Origin: Eubacterium sp.
GTDB taxonomy: Bacteria > Bacillota > Clostridia > Lachnospirales > Lachnospiraceae
DNA: 14,836 nt
NCBI GenBank assembly: GCA_024681495.1
Contig: JAILAS010000213.1
Span: forward strand, 1 to 14,836
Direction of reading: 5' to 3'
Both the position numbers and the translations under genes were made by a program. The notes under the pieces were generated by a model that ran no database searches, was not told the DNA's origin, and saw nothing but the letters and a program-made list of their open reading frames with translations. Of this stretch, positions 7,033 to 14,272 are shown piece after piece. Each line of letters starts with the position of its first letter. Within the stretch, counting starts at the first letter, position 1.

Positions 7033-7062
7033 TTGAACATTAAGCGGCGGGTGTGGTACAAT
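7033..7062 (+). promoter_or_regulatory. Promoter of the HPr-like/Asp23/nusB-recN cluster
   Basis: The -35 is TTGAAC (7033-7038) and the -10 is TACAAT (7057-7062), with an 18-base spacer. TGG directly before the -10 makes it an extended TGnTACAAT. The start would be near 7069, leaving a leader of about 60 bases. It is the only clear promoter before the long co-directional cluster, so it probably drives nusB through recN as well. Confidence 0.65.
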
Positions 7063-7129
7063 AAAAAACGTATTTGAAGTGCGTTAAATAGCATTTTTGA
7101 GAAACTAAACGTCGAAAGGAAGTGGCTTT

Positions 7130-7372
7130 ATGAGAAATCGAATTACCATTTATCTCAGTCAGGTTGAGAGAGTTAAGGATTTTGTGGAGGCAGCTAATAA
7201 GTTCGAGAGTGATGTGGATATCATCATGGGACATTACGTGGTGAATGCGAAGTCCATTCTCGGCGTGCTCTCACTTGATCTTTCAGGAGCTATCGATGTG
7301 GAGATTCATTCGGATAACCCCGAGGAGATCACATACTTTAATAACATCATGCTTCCCTTCGAGTCACAATAA
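7130..7372 (+). CDS. HPr-like protein lacking the active-site histidine
   Basis: This small protein of 80 residues matches the HPr phosphocarrier fold in length and pattern. It has a first strand ITIYL, a helix VKDFVEAANKF, strand VDIIM, the NAKSILGVLSLDLS block (39-52) and DVEIH. The NAKS serine (Ser42) aligns with HPr Ser46, the regulatory site of HPr kinase. Counting back from it, HPr His15 falls on Gln11, Arg17 on Glu13 and Pro18 on Arg14, so the phosphotransfer site is gone. It therefore cannot pass phosphate in the PTS by the known route; a regulatory or binding role is inferred. AAAGGA (7115-7120) supports the ATG. The stop overlaps the ribosome site of the Asp23 gene, so the two are cotranscribed. 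Automatic annotation would probably call it simply HPr. Confidence 0.8.
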   Translation: MRNRITIYLSQVERVKDFVEAANKFESDVDIIMGHYVVNAKSILGVLSLDLSGAIDVEIHSDNPEEITYFNNIMLPFESQ

Positions 7373-7383
7373 GGAGTGAAAAA

Positions 7384-7767
7384 ATGGCTGAAACTAAAAA
7401 GAATCTTACGTTGGATGCCAATGACGTAGGCCAGATCATCATTCTTCCTGATGTGATTAATCACATCGCGCTCATCGCAGCGCTCGAGCAGGACGATGTG
7501 GCCACAGTCGGCACCGATATTTCCAGAGATCTGGTTAAAAAGCATGCTGTAAAGAACGTAAATAAGAGCGTTCGTACCGAGATCAGGGAGGATGATTCAC
7601 TCAGCGTGGATCTGGCGGTTTCCCTCGACTTCGGCAGCAGCATTCCCACCGTGGTTCCCCAGGTACAGGAGAAGGTTAAGACCACGGTCGAGAATATGAC
7701 GGGACTTCAGGTCACCGACGTAAACGTCAGGGTGATCGGTGTATCTACGGCAGAACAGGCGGATTAA
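7384..7767 (+). CDS. Asp23/Gls24 family protein (YqhY-like)
   Basis: The 127-residue protein belongs to the Asp23/Gls24 family (formerly DUF322), seen in GQIIILPDVINHIALIAALE (15-34) and in the C-terminal pattern VPQVQEKVKTTVENMTGLQV followed by VNVRVIGV. Members are small cytosolic or membrane-associated proteins linked to envelope stress. The Bacillus relative YqhY, encoded directly before nusB, has been tied to control of fatty-acid synthesis. The same position here supports a YqhY-like assignment, but the biochemical role is not known. AAGGAG (7371-7376) lies eight bases before the ATG. The downstream nusB begins eight bases after this stop. Confidence 0.85.
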   Translation: MAETKKNLTLDANDVGQIIILPDVINHIALIAALEQDDVATVGTDISRDLVKKHAVKNVNKSVRTEIREDDSLSVDLAVSLDFGSSIPTVVPQVQEKVKTTVENMTGLQVTDVNVRVIGVSTAEQAD

Positions 7768-7775
7768 CGGATTTA

Positions 7776-8201
7776 ATGAACAGAACAACGCTTAGAAAAC
7801 ATAATTTTAAACTCCTCTTCGAGACTGAGTTCCACCCGCCGGAACGCCTCGAGGAGCAGTTCGACCTCTACGTAAACGGCCTTGGTTTCACGGGAGATGA
7901 GAGCGCGGATCCGGAGTCTGTATCCGAAGAGGACATCGAGTACATGCGCCGTAAGTTCTTCGGCGTGGTCGAGGCCCTTGACGATATAGACGACCGCATT
8001 AATGAGGTGGCGGAAGGCTGGACCACGTCCCGCATGGGAAAGGTGGAGCTTTCCATCCTCAGGCTCGCCTACTATGAAATCAAATACGAGGATGATATCC
8101 CCGTGGCCGTAGCCATAAACGAGGCGGTGGAGCTCGCCAAGACCTTTGGTTCTGACGGTTCGCCTTCGTTTGTTAACGGTATACTTGCCAAACTGGTGTA
8201 A
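7776..8201 (+). CDS. nusB: Transcription antitermination factor NusB
   Basis: NusB binds boxA RNA together with NusE (ribosomal protein S10) and supports antitermination of rRNA operons. The protein has 141 residues and is all-helical in the family. The start MNRTTLRKHNFKLLFETEF matches the typical RRxLRexxFKLLF opening. The C-terminal half carries WTTSRMGKVELSILRLAYYE (100-119) and the DIPVAVAINEAVELAKTFG then SPSFVNGILAKL region (125-151 in family terms), which is the most conserved part. The ATG is preceded only by AACGGATTTA, with no clear Shine-Dalgarno site, so translation likely depends on ribosomes leaving the Asp23 gene eight bases upstream. Its stop is three bases before xseA. Confidence 0.92.
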   Translation: MNRTTLRKHNFKLLFETEFHPPERLEEQFDLYVNGLGFTGDESADPESVSEEDIEYMRRKFFGVVEALDDIDDRINEVAEGWTTSRMGKVELSILRLAYYEIKYEDDIPVAVAINEAVELAKTFGSDGSPSFVNGILAKLV

Positions 8202-8204
8202 AGA

Positions 8205-9419
8205 ATGAAGACTGGTAATCATGTCTATTCTGTCAGCGAGGTTTCCAATTTCATCGACAATATGTTCCGCCAGGAGTTTTTCCTGCAGAACCTGTCGGTG
8301 AGAGGGGAAATATCGGGGATTTCCCAATCCTCCCGCGGACATCTTTATTTCGACCTGAAAGACGAGCGCTGCCTTATCAAGGTAGCGGCTTTCAATTTTT
8401 CAAGACGGGGGGATCTCCTCGCACTAAAACTTAAGAACGGAGACCGGGTAGTAGTGACCGGCTCTGTCACGGTTTATACCAAAGGTTCCAACTATTCATT
8501 AAAGCTTTCGTCCATCGCCCTCGACGGCGAGGGAGAGATGTATCGAAAGTACCTCGAGATACAGGAGAAACTCCGGGAATCCGGGATGTTCGATCCGATG
8601 TATAAGAAGCCGCTCCCCGGGTTCGTGAGGAAGATCGCGGTGGTCACTTCCCCGACGGGCAGGGCCATAGGCGACATAACCAGGGCGGTCAGTCAGAGGA
8701 ACCCCTACGTTCAGGTGCTTCTGGTACCCGCCTCGGTGCAGGGCGAGGACGCTGTTCCGGAGATTGTCGAGGGAATACGCGCGGCCGATCGCCTTGGTGC
8801 GGACATAATCATAGTGGGCCGCGGAGGCGGTTCCATGGAGGACCTGTTCATCTATAACTCCGAGGAGATCGCCAACGCCATCTTCGCCTGCCGCACCCCC
8901 GTGGTTTCGGCGGTCGGGCACGAGGACGACAGGTTTATCTCCGACGAGGTGGCGGATCACAGGTCGCCCACGCCGTCTCTGGCCGTGACGGACACCGTCT
9001 TCGACATTAGGGAGTTCGACGCGGCGCTGGAGTCATATCTGGCGGATATGGAGAATCTGGTACGGACAAACATCGCTGCCAAAAAGGAAAAGACCCGGGC
9101 GCTCGAGGAGCGCCTCCAGACGCTTTCCCCGGCGCGTCAGCTCCGGGAGAAACGGGAGAGGCTGAGCCGGGAGGAGGAGAGGCTGAGAGGCATCATGAGG
9201 GTCATCCTCCAGAGGAAAAAGATGCAGCTGGGTGTGCTGGCCGAGAGACTCGAGGGAAAGAGCCCGCTCCACATGATGAGGAACGGATACTCCTTCGTCT
9301 CCGGATCCGATGGCAGAGGAGTATCTTCGGTAGATGATATTGGAGAGGGCGACAGCCTGACGCTCCACATGAAAGACGGCCGCGTGAACGTGACCGTGGA
9401 GGATATTGTACATGAGTGA
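8205..9419 (+). CDS. xseA: Exodeoxyribonuclease VII large subunit
   Basis: This is the catalytic subunit of exonuclease VII, which degrades single-stranded DNA from both ends in DNA repair. The protein has 404 residues. An N-terminal OB-fold (about 5-105) contains YSVSEVSNFI and VRGEISGI. The nuclease domain has KIAVVTSPTGRAIGDI (143-158), GRGGGSMEDL (205-214) and the signature VSAVGHEDD followed by DEVADHRSPTPSLA (234-260). A charged coiled-coil stretch follows (about 290-345), which binds XseB, then the usual SPLHMMRNGYSFV end. The family start is matched by the ATG at 8205, although no Shine-Dalgarno site is visible in GTGTAAAG; coupling to nusB, three bases upstream, is likely. The end overlaps xseB by eight bases. 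Confidence 0.95.
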   Translation: MKTGNHVYSVSEVSNFIDNMFRQEFFLQNLSVRGEISGISQSSRGHLYFDLKDERCLIKVAAFNFSRRGDLLALKLKNGDRVVVTGSVTVYTKGSNYSLKLSSIALDGEGEMYRKYLEIQEKLRESGMFDPMYKKPLPGFVRKIAVVTSPTGRAIGDITRAVSQRNPYVQVLLVPASVQGEDAVPEIVEGIRAADRLGADIIIVGRGGGSMEDLFIYNSEEIANAIFACRTPVVSAVGHEDDRFISDEVADHRSPTPSLAVTDTVFDIREFDAALESYLADMENLVRTNIAAKKEKTRALEERLQTLSPARQLREKRERLSREEERLRGIMRVILQRKKMQLGVLAERLEGKSPLHMMRNGYSFVSGSDGRGVSSVDDIGEGDSLTLHMKDGRVNVTVEDIVHE

Positions 9420-9633
9420 TAAGGAAGAGATGACGCTCGAAGAGGCATTGGCCTCCATCGAGAACATAATCAGGGAGATGTCCGGTAATGACATCACTCT
9501 GGAGGACAGCTTCAGCGACTATCAGAAGGGTATTGAACTGGTGAAATACTGCAGGGACTCCATCGACAGGGTGGAGAAGGAGCTGCAGGTGTTGGATCCC
9601 CGTGCCGTATTGGCTGACGGGGAGGAGGAGTAG
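9412..9633 (+). CDS. xseB: Exodeoxyribonuclease VII small subunit
   Basis: The 73-residue small subunit assembles in several copies on the XseA coiled coil. It shows the family's two-helix pattern: MTLEEALASIENIIREM, then ITLEDSFSDYQKGIELVKYC and a final helix ending VEKELQVL, followed by a short acidic tail. The start is the ATG at 9412, nine bases after GGAGG (9398-9402). A TTG six bases earlier is too close to that site. The overlap with xseA as ATGAGTGA keeps the two subunits coupled in translation. The ispA gene starts three bases after the stop. Confidence 0.93.
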   Translation: MSDKEEMTLEEALASIENIIREMSGNDITLEDSFSDYQKGIELVKYCRDSIDRVEKELQVLDPRAVLADGEEE

Positions 9634-9636
9634 GCT

Positions 9637-10581
9637 ATGGATATTGTCGAGGAAATTCGCAGCAGGCAGAGCGACATAGACGAGATGATCCTCGGGTTTT
9701 TGCCCGGCGATGAGAAGCTGACCGCCACGCTCACTCAGGCGATGAGGTACTCGGTCACGGCGGGCGGCAAGCGCATCCGCCCCATGCTTATGCAGGAGGT
9801 CAGCGGCCTGTTTGGAGAGCCCTGTAAGGCCCTTCCTTATTTCATGGCCGCCATCGAGTTCATTCACACGTACTCTCTGGTACACGATGACCTCCCGGCC
9901 ATGGACGATGACGACTACCGCCGCGGCAAGGAGACCACCCATAAGGTCTACGGCGAGGCCATGGGCGTGCTCTGCGGAGACGCGCTTTTGAACTACGCCT
10001 TTGAGGTGGCCGCCACATCGGTGGAGAGCGAGACGGCTGAGTCCGTCGCGGCCACCAATGACGGCACCGAGAATGCTTCGAACGCCCGCATTGAGGCCCT
10101 GAGGGCCGTGAAAGCCCTGGGAATCCTGGCCGGCAAGGCAGGCGGCAGGGGCATGATCGGCGGACAGGTCATCGACATCGAGACGGAGGGGAAGGCCATC
10201 GACATGGAGACCGTAAACGCCATTCACTCCATGAAGACCTGCGCCCTCATAGAGGCCGCTATGATGATAGGAGCGGTGCTGGGAGGCGCGGACGACGCCG
10301 CGGTTAAGCTATGCGAGAAGGCCGGCTACGAGCTGGGCATGGCGTTCCAGATAAGGGACGACATCCTCGACGTGGAGGGCGACAGCGAGGTGATGGGCAA
10401 GCCCGTGGGCTCCGACGAGAAAAACGATAAGACCACCTTCGTTACGCTGGTCGGCATCGAATCGGCCAACAGGGCGGTCAAAGAACACTCCGAGAGCGCC
10501 ATAACCATCATAAGGAGCCTGGGCGGCGAGGGTACCTTCCTTGAGCGCCTCATGGAGTACATGATATACAGGAATAAGTAG
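9637..10581 (+). CDS. ispA: Polyprenyl synthetase, probably farnesyl diphosphate synthase
   Basis: This enzyme adds isopentenyl diphosphate to allylic diphosphates, giving farnesyl (possibly geranylgeranyl) diphosphate for undecaprenyl and quinone-type products. It has 314 residues. Conserved parts are GGKRIRPML (43-51), the first Asp-rich motif HDDLPAMDDDD (83-93), GGQVIDIETEG (175-185) and the second Asp-rich motif FQIRDDILD (237-245). The HTYSLVHDD context resembles farnesyl-type bacterial enzymes, but chain length is inferred. Compared from memory with Bacillus YqiD, about 20 extra polar residues (roughly 129-150, Ser/Glu/Ala/Asn-rich) sit between the two Asp motifs. A GGGGAGGAGGAG run (9619-9630) provides the ribosome site. 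It sits beside dxs, the first enzyme of the same pathway. Confidence 0.92.
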   Translation: MDIVEEIRSRQSDIDEMILGFLPGDEKLTATLTQAMRYSVTAGGKRIRPMLMQEVSGLFGEPCKALPYFMAAIEFIHTYSLVHDDLPAMDDDDYRRGKETTHKVYGEAMGVLCGDALLNYAFEVAATSVESETAESVAATNDGTENASNARIEALRAVKALGILAGKAGGRGMIGGQVIDIETEGKAIDMETVNAIHSMKTCALIEAAMMIGAVLGGADDAAVKLCEKAGYELGMAFQIRDDILDVEGDSEVMGKPVGSDEKNDKTTFVTLVGIESANRAVKEHSESAITIIRSLGGEGTFLERLMEYMIYRNK

Positions 10582-10660
10582 TCCGGCGGTAACGCGGGGA
10601 CGTTGATAATACAGGAGTTGCGCCCGGGAGGGACCGGGAGGGCAGAGGTTAACATAACAC
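10582..10660 (+). promoter_or_regulatory. dxs leader with repeated G/A-rich motifs
   Basis: This 79-base spacer is the longest gap within the nusB-recN cluster. CCGGGAGGG occurs twice (10624-10632 and 10634-10642). CCCGG (10623-10627) and CCGGG (10634-10638) can pair with GAGGGA in the loop, hiding one purine-rich site. A further AGAGG (10644-10648) lies 12 bases before the ATG, a long spacing. No convincing promoter or terminator is visible. Translational control of dxs is possible but unproven. Confidence 0.4.
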
Positions 10661-12586
10661 ATGATTCTTGATGAAATTAACAATCCTAATGACATAAAGA
10701 ATGTAGACCCGGAGGACCTGGACCATCTGGCCAGGGAGATTCGTCACTTTATCATCGAGCACACGTCCAAAAACGGAGGGCATCTGGCCTCGAACCTGGG
10801 CGCGGTGGAGCTCACCATGGCGCTTCACCTCTTCCTGGATTTCCCGCAGGACAAGCTGGTGTTCGACGTGGGCCATCAGTGCTATACCCATAAGATTCTC
10901 ACCGGGCGAAAGAACGGCTTCGACAGCCTTCGCAAGCTCGGCGGACTCTCCGGATTCCCGAAGAGGGGCGAGAGCGACTGCGACAGCTTTAACACGGGCC
11001 ACAGCTCCACCTCGGTATCTGCCGCACTGGGACTGGCGCAGGCCAGGGACCTCTCCGGTGAGGACTATCGCGTGGTGGCGGTAATAGGCGACGGCGCTCT
11101 CACGGGCGGCATGGCCTACGAGGCGTTGAACAATGCGGCCAACCTCACCAGCAATTTCATCATCGTGCTTAACGACAACGAGATGTCCATTTCCGAGAAC
11201 GTGGGCGGGCTCTCCAAGTCTCTGAGCGGGCTTCGCACCGCCGGCAAATATAAGGAATTCAAGGACAACGTGGAAAGGTCGCTCTTGCAGCTCCCCGGAG
11301 GAGAGGCTATGGTGGCGGGCCTTCGCCGCACGAAGAGGGGGATTAAGCAGGTGATAATCCCCGAGATGTTCTTCGAGGATCTGGGGATTACCTACGTGGG
11401 ACCCTGCGACGGCCACAACATCTCCGAGATCATGGAGATGCTGAGCGACGCGGCGCGCGTGGACGGTCCCGTCCTGGTGCACGTAAAGACCAAGAAGGGC
11501 AGGGGATACCTCCCAGCCGAGAGGCATCCGGCGCGTTTCCACGGCACGGATAAGTTCGACATAGAGACGGGACTCACGTCCACGAAGGGCAAGAAGTCCA
11601 AGTACACGGACATCTTCTCCACGGTAATGCGTAAGTTCGGAGACCGGGAACCAAAGGTGTGCGCCATTACGGCCGCCATGGCCGACGGCACCGGCCTCAA
11701 GCGCTTCCGCAACATGTTCCCCGACAGGTTCTTCGACGTGGGCATCTGCGAGGAGCACGCGGTGACGTTCGCCGCTGGGCTTTCGGTGGGCGGATACATT
11801 CCCGTCGTGGCCATATACTCCTCCTTCCTTCAGAGGGCGTACGACCAGGTGGTTGAAGACGTCTGTCTTCAGAACCTCCACGTCATCTTCGCCATAGACA
11901 GGGCAGGACTGGTCGGCAGCGACGGCGAGACGCACCACGGAATATTCGACATCTCGTTCCTTTCGGCCGTACCCAACATGACCCTCATGGCGCCGAAGAA
12001 CAAGTGGGAGCTCTCCGACATGCTCAAGTACGCCGTGACCATGGATTCTCCCGTGGCCATAAGGTATCCCAGGGGCGCGGCCTTCGACGAGCTGAAGGAG
12101 CTTAGGGCACCTGTGGAATACGGCAAAAGCGAGGAGCTTTACTCCGGAAAAGACATCGTTTTATTTGCGTACGGAAGCATGGTTAAACAGGCGCTCATTA
12201 CGCGTGAGGCGCTTGCCACTCAGGGATTGGATGTCACTTTGGTAAACGCCAGGTTCGCCAAGCCCATAGACGAGGACGCGATAAGGAGACTGGCCGGCGG
12301 GCACAGCCTCATTGTAACCATGGAGGAGGGAATACTCTCGGGAGGACTCGGCGACAGGGTCAGGGAGTTTATCGACAGGGAAGGCATAGACCTCAGGATC
12401 CTTGCCATCGGAATAGACGACAGGTTCGTGGGACAGGGCAGCTGCGACGAGCTGTTCAGGCTTTGCCGGATTGACGGCGAGTCCGTGGCAGAGCGTGTCG
12501 TCGAAGAGTGGAAGGCGATGGCCGCTGGCGCCGGAGCCGGCAATGTGGCGGCCGACACTGATGTAAAGGAGCAGGCGGATGAGTAA
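10661..12586 (+). CDS. dxs: 1-deoxy-D-xylulose-5-phosphate synthase
   Basis: This thiamine-diphosphate enzyme condenses pyruvate with glyceraldehyde 3-phosphate, the first step of the MEP isoprenoid pathway. The 641 residues form three domains. In domain I, SKNGGHLASNLG (36-47) includes the catalytic His41, GDGALTGG (143-150) binds the cofactor and NDNEMSIS (171-178) follows. In domain II, GICEEHAVTFAAGL (361-374) has the cofactor-activating Glu364, and DRAGLVGSDGETHHG is at 413-427. The C-terminal transketolase domain (from about 490) is complete. The ATG at 10661 fits the family start, and an in-frame stop lies two codons upstream. The final 20 or so residues are Ala/Gly-rich and beyond the usual end. 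The gene overlaps tlyA by eight bases (ATGAGTAA). Confidence 0.97.
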   Translation: MILDEINNPNDIKNVDPEDLDHLAREIRHFIIEHTSKNGGHLASNLGAVELTMALHLFLDFPQDKLVFDVGHQCYTHKILTGRKNGFDSLRKLGGLSGFPKRGESDCDSFNTGHSSTSVSAALGLAQARDLSGEDYRVVAVIGDGALTGGMAYEALNNAANLTSNFIIVLNDNEMSISENVGGLSKSLSGLRTAGKYKEFKDNVERSLLQLPGGEAMVAGLRRTKRGIKQVIIPEMFFEDLGITYVGPCDGHNISEIMEMLSDAARVDGPVLVHVKTKKGRGYLPAERHPARFHGTDKFDIETGLTSTKGKKSKYTDIFSTVMRKFGDREPKVCAITAAMADGTGLKRFRNMFPDRFFDVGICEEHAVTFAAGLSVGGYIPVVAIYSSFLQRAYDQVVEDVCLQNLHVIFAIDRAGLVGSDGETHHGIFDISFLSAVPNMTLMAPKNKWELSDMLKYAVTMDSPVAIRYPRGAAFDELKELRAPVEYGKSEELYSGKDIVLFAYGSMVKQALITREALATQGLDVTLVNARFAKPIDEDAIRRLAGGHSLIVTMEEGILSGGLGDRVREFIDREGIDLRILAIGIDDRFVGQGSCDELFRLCRIDGESVAERVVEEWKAMAAGAGAGNVAADTDVKEQADE

Positions 12587-13394
12587 GACGAGACTGGATG
12601 TGCTCCTCACTCAGAGGGGGCTGGCGAAGTCGAGGACCATGGCGTCGTCCCTCATCATGGAGGGAAAGGTCTACGTTAAGGGACAGAAGGAAGACAAGCC
12701 CGGGGCGGCATTTCCTGACGATGTGGAGATAGAGGTCCGCGGAGAGACGCTCAGGTACGTGAGCCGGGGCGGGTTGAAGCTCGAGAAGGCCATGGAGGCT
12801 TTCGAACTCGATCTCACCGGATTTACGTGCATCGATATAGGCGCCTCCACCGGCGGTTTCACGGATTGCATGCTCCAAAACGGGGCCGTGAAGGTCTATT
12901 CCGTGGATGTAGGATACGGGCAGCTCGACTGGAAGCTCAGGAACGATGAGCGCGTGGTTTGCATGGAGAAGACGAACTTCCGCTACGTGACCCGCGAGGA
13001 CATCCCCGACGAGATTGACTTCGCGTCGGCGGACGTGTCGTTCATTTCGCTCTCGAAGATACTGCCGGCGGCGTATCCGTTGATGGCGGGGGGCGGACGC
13101 ATGGTCTGCCTGGTTAAGCCGCAGTTCGAGGCCGGACGGGAGAAGGTCGGCAAGAAGGGCGTGGTCAGAGACCCGGCGGTCCACGAGGAGGTGTGCGAGA
13201 ACGCCATTGGATACGCGCTGGAGAACGGATTCAACGTGCTGGGCCTTACGTTCTCGCCCGTGAAGGGGCCGGAGGGGAACATCGAATACCTCATGTACCT
13301 GGAGAAGGCGACGGATGAAGCGTGTGCCCCGGAGGTTGGAGAGGTTGACATAAAACGCACCGTAGGAGAGGCGCACGAGGAGCTTGATAAATGA
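12579..13394 (+). CDS. tlyA: TlyA family rRNA 2'-O-methyltransferase
   Basis: TlyA proteins (YqxC in Bacillus) are RNA 2'-O-methyltransferases; in mycobacteria TlyA modifies 16S and 23S rRNA and its loss gives capreomycin resistance. The protein has 271 residues. An S4 RNA-binding domain covers about 1-60 (RLDVLLTQRGLAKSR), then a short linker with YVSRGGLKLEKA (60-71), and an FtsJ-type methyltransferase domain. Its S-adenosylmethionine motif IDIGASTGGFTD is at 85-96, with VDVGYGQLDWKLR (109-121), ADVSFISL (151-158), VKPQFE (179-184) and SPVKGPEGNIEY (226-237). AAAGGAG (12565-12571) is seven bases before the ATG. The gene overlaps dxs by eight bases and nadK by four. Hemolysin annotations for this family are historical. 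Confidence 0.93.
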   Translation: MSKTRLDVLLTQRGLAKSRTMASSLIMEGKVYVKGQKEDKPGAAFPDDVEIEVRGETLRYVSRGGLKLEKAMEAFELDLTGFTCIDIGASTGGFTDCMLQNGAVKVYSVDVGYGQLDWKLRNDERVVCMEKTNFRYVTREDIPDEIDFASADVSFISLSKILPAAYPLMAGGGRMVCLVKPQFEAGREKVGKKGVVRDPAVHEEVCENAIGYALENGFNVLGLTFSPVKGPEGNIEYLMYLEKATDEACAPEVGEVDIKRTVGEAHEELDK

Positions 13395-14272
13395 AGAAAT
13401 TCATGATTATTACAAATACGGGCAAGGATGAGGGACTCGAACTCACCAACCGTATCAAGAAGTACATAGAGGACAAGGGCGGCAGCTGCGTCATTAAGGA
13501 GAGGGGCACCACCGCGGGCTCCAACGACAAGATATCCGCGGACGTCGCAGGCCCCGTGGACTGCGCGCTCGTGCTCGGGGGCGACGGCACCATAGTGAGG
13601 GCCGCCAGAGACATGACCGGCACGCCCATACCCATCATCGGAGTCAATCTCGGGAGCCTGGGGTATCTGTGCGACGTGGACCAGGATCACGTCTTCGACG
13701 CGGTCGACAGGATAATGGGCGACGTCTTCGAAATCGAGGACAGGGTCAAGCTCATGGGCAGCATAATAATGGATGGGGAGAGTATCTCCACCCATACTGC
13801 GCTGAACGATGTGGTCGTATACCGTGCGGGAAATTTGCAGATCGTGTCACTGAACGTGTACATCAACGGTCAGTACCTGTGCAACTACAACGCGGACGGC
13901 CTCATCATTGCCACCCCCACCGGCTCTACGGCTTACAGCATGTCGGCGGGCGGGCCCATCGTGGACCCGAAGGCGGAGCTCATGGTGCTTACGCCCGTGA
14001 ATCCGCAGACCACCAATGCCAGGAGTATCGTCATCTCATCCAGGGACGAGGTCAGCGTGGAGGTGATGCGCAGGAACCGTGGCAACAACAGGCACGACGA
14101 GAGCGTGGAGATCGCCTTCGACGGTGACAACATCGCCAGGATCCACATCGGAGACCGCATTGTCATCCGAAAAGCTCCTGAGATGTCGAGGTTTTTGAAG
14201 CTTTCGCAGGTCAGCTTCATTGACAGGTTGCAGAAGAAGATCGAGAGTTATAACGATAGGGGAACGAGATGA
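13391..14272 (+). CDS. nadK: NAD kinase
   Basis: NAD kinase phosphorylates NAD to NADP in the cytoplasm, setting the supply for biosynthesis, including the NADPH-using MEP pathway encoded next door. The 293-residue protein has the diagnostic GGDGT at 63-67 within LVLGGDGTIVRAARD, SLGYLCDV at 89-96, ALNDVVVYR at 137-145 (the family's ALNE/D region) and DGLIIATPTGSTAYSMSAGGP at 169-189, which closes the NAD site. The start overlaps the tlyA stop as ATGA, with GAGGAG at 13377-13382 upstream. The end overlaps argR as ATGA. In Bacillus nadK is not in this cluster; placement between tlyA and argR is typical of clostridia. Confidence 0.96.
   Translation: MKKFMIITNTGKDEGLELTNRIKKYIEDKGGSCVIKERGTTAGSNDKISADVAGPVDCALVLGGDGTIVRAARDMTGTPIPIIGVNLGSLGYLCDVDQDHVFDAVDRIMGDVFEIEDRVKLMGSIIMDGESISTHTALNDVVVYRAGNLQIVSLNVYINGQYLCNYNADGLIIATPTGSTAYSMSAGGPIVDPKAELMVLTPVNPQTTNARSIVISSRDEVSVEVMRRNRGNNRHDESVEIAFDGDNIARIHIGDRIVIRKAPEMSRFLKLSQVSFIDRLQKKIESYNDRGTR

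Noticed and set aside
5946..7094. 382-codon minus-strand open frame opposite the binding lipoprotein
   Set aside because: It runs through the intrinsic terminator and promoter region and its translation is low-complexity shadow of the biased lipoprotein codons.
9202..10227. 341-codon minus-strand open frame across xseA, xseB and ispA
   Set aside because: It spans three real genes with full motifs, so it is a shadow frame of GC-rich codons.
10618..10671. Leader peptide ORF from the TTG at 10618 overlapping the dxs start
   Set aside because: The AGGAG directly abuts the TTG with no spacer and the 17-residue product has no attenuation-type codon run.
10649..11938. 429-codon minus-strand open frame opposite dxs
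   Set aside because: dxs is unmistakable on the plus strand; the antisense frame lacks a family pattern and a ribosome site.
12579..13394. tlyA as a hemolysin or toxin
   Set aside because: S4 plus FtsJ-type methyltransferase motifs and conserved operon position point to an RNA methyltransferase; the hemolysin name is historical.
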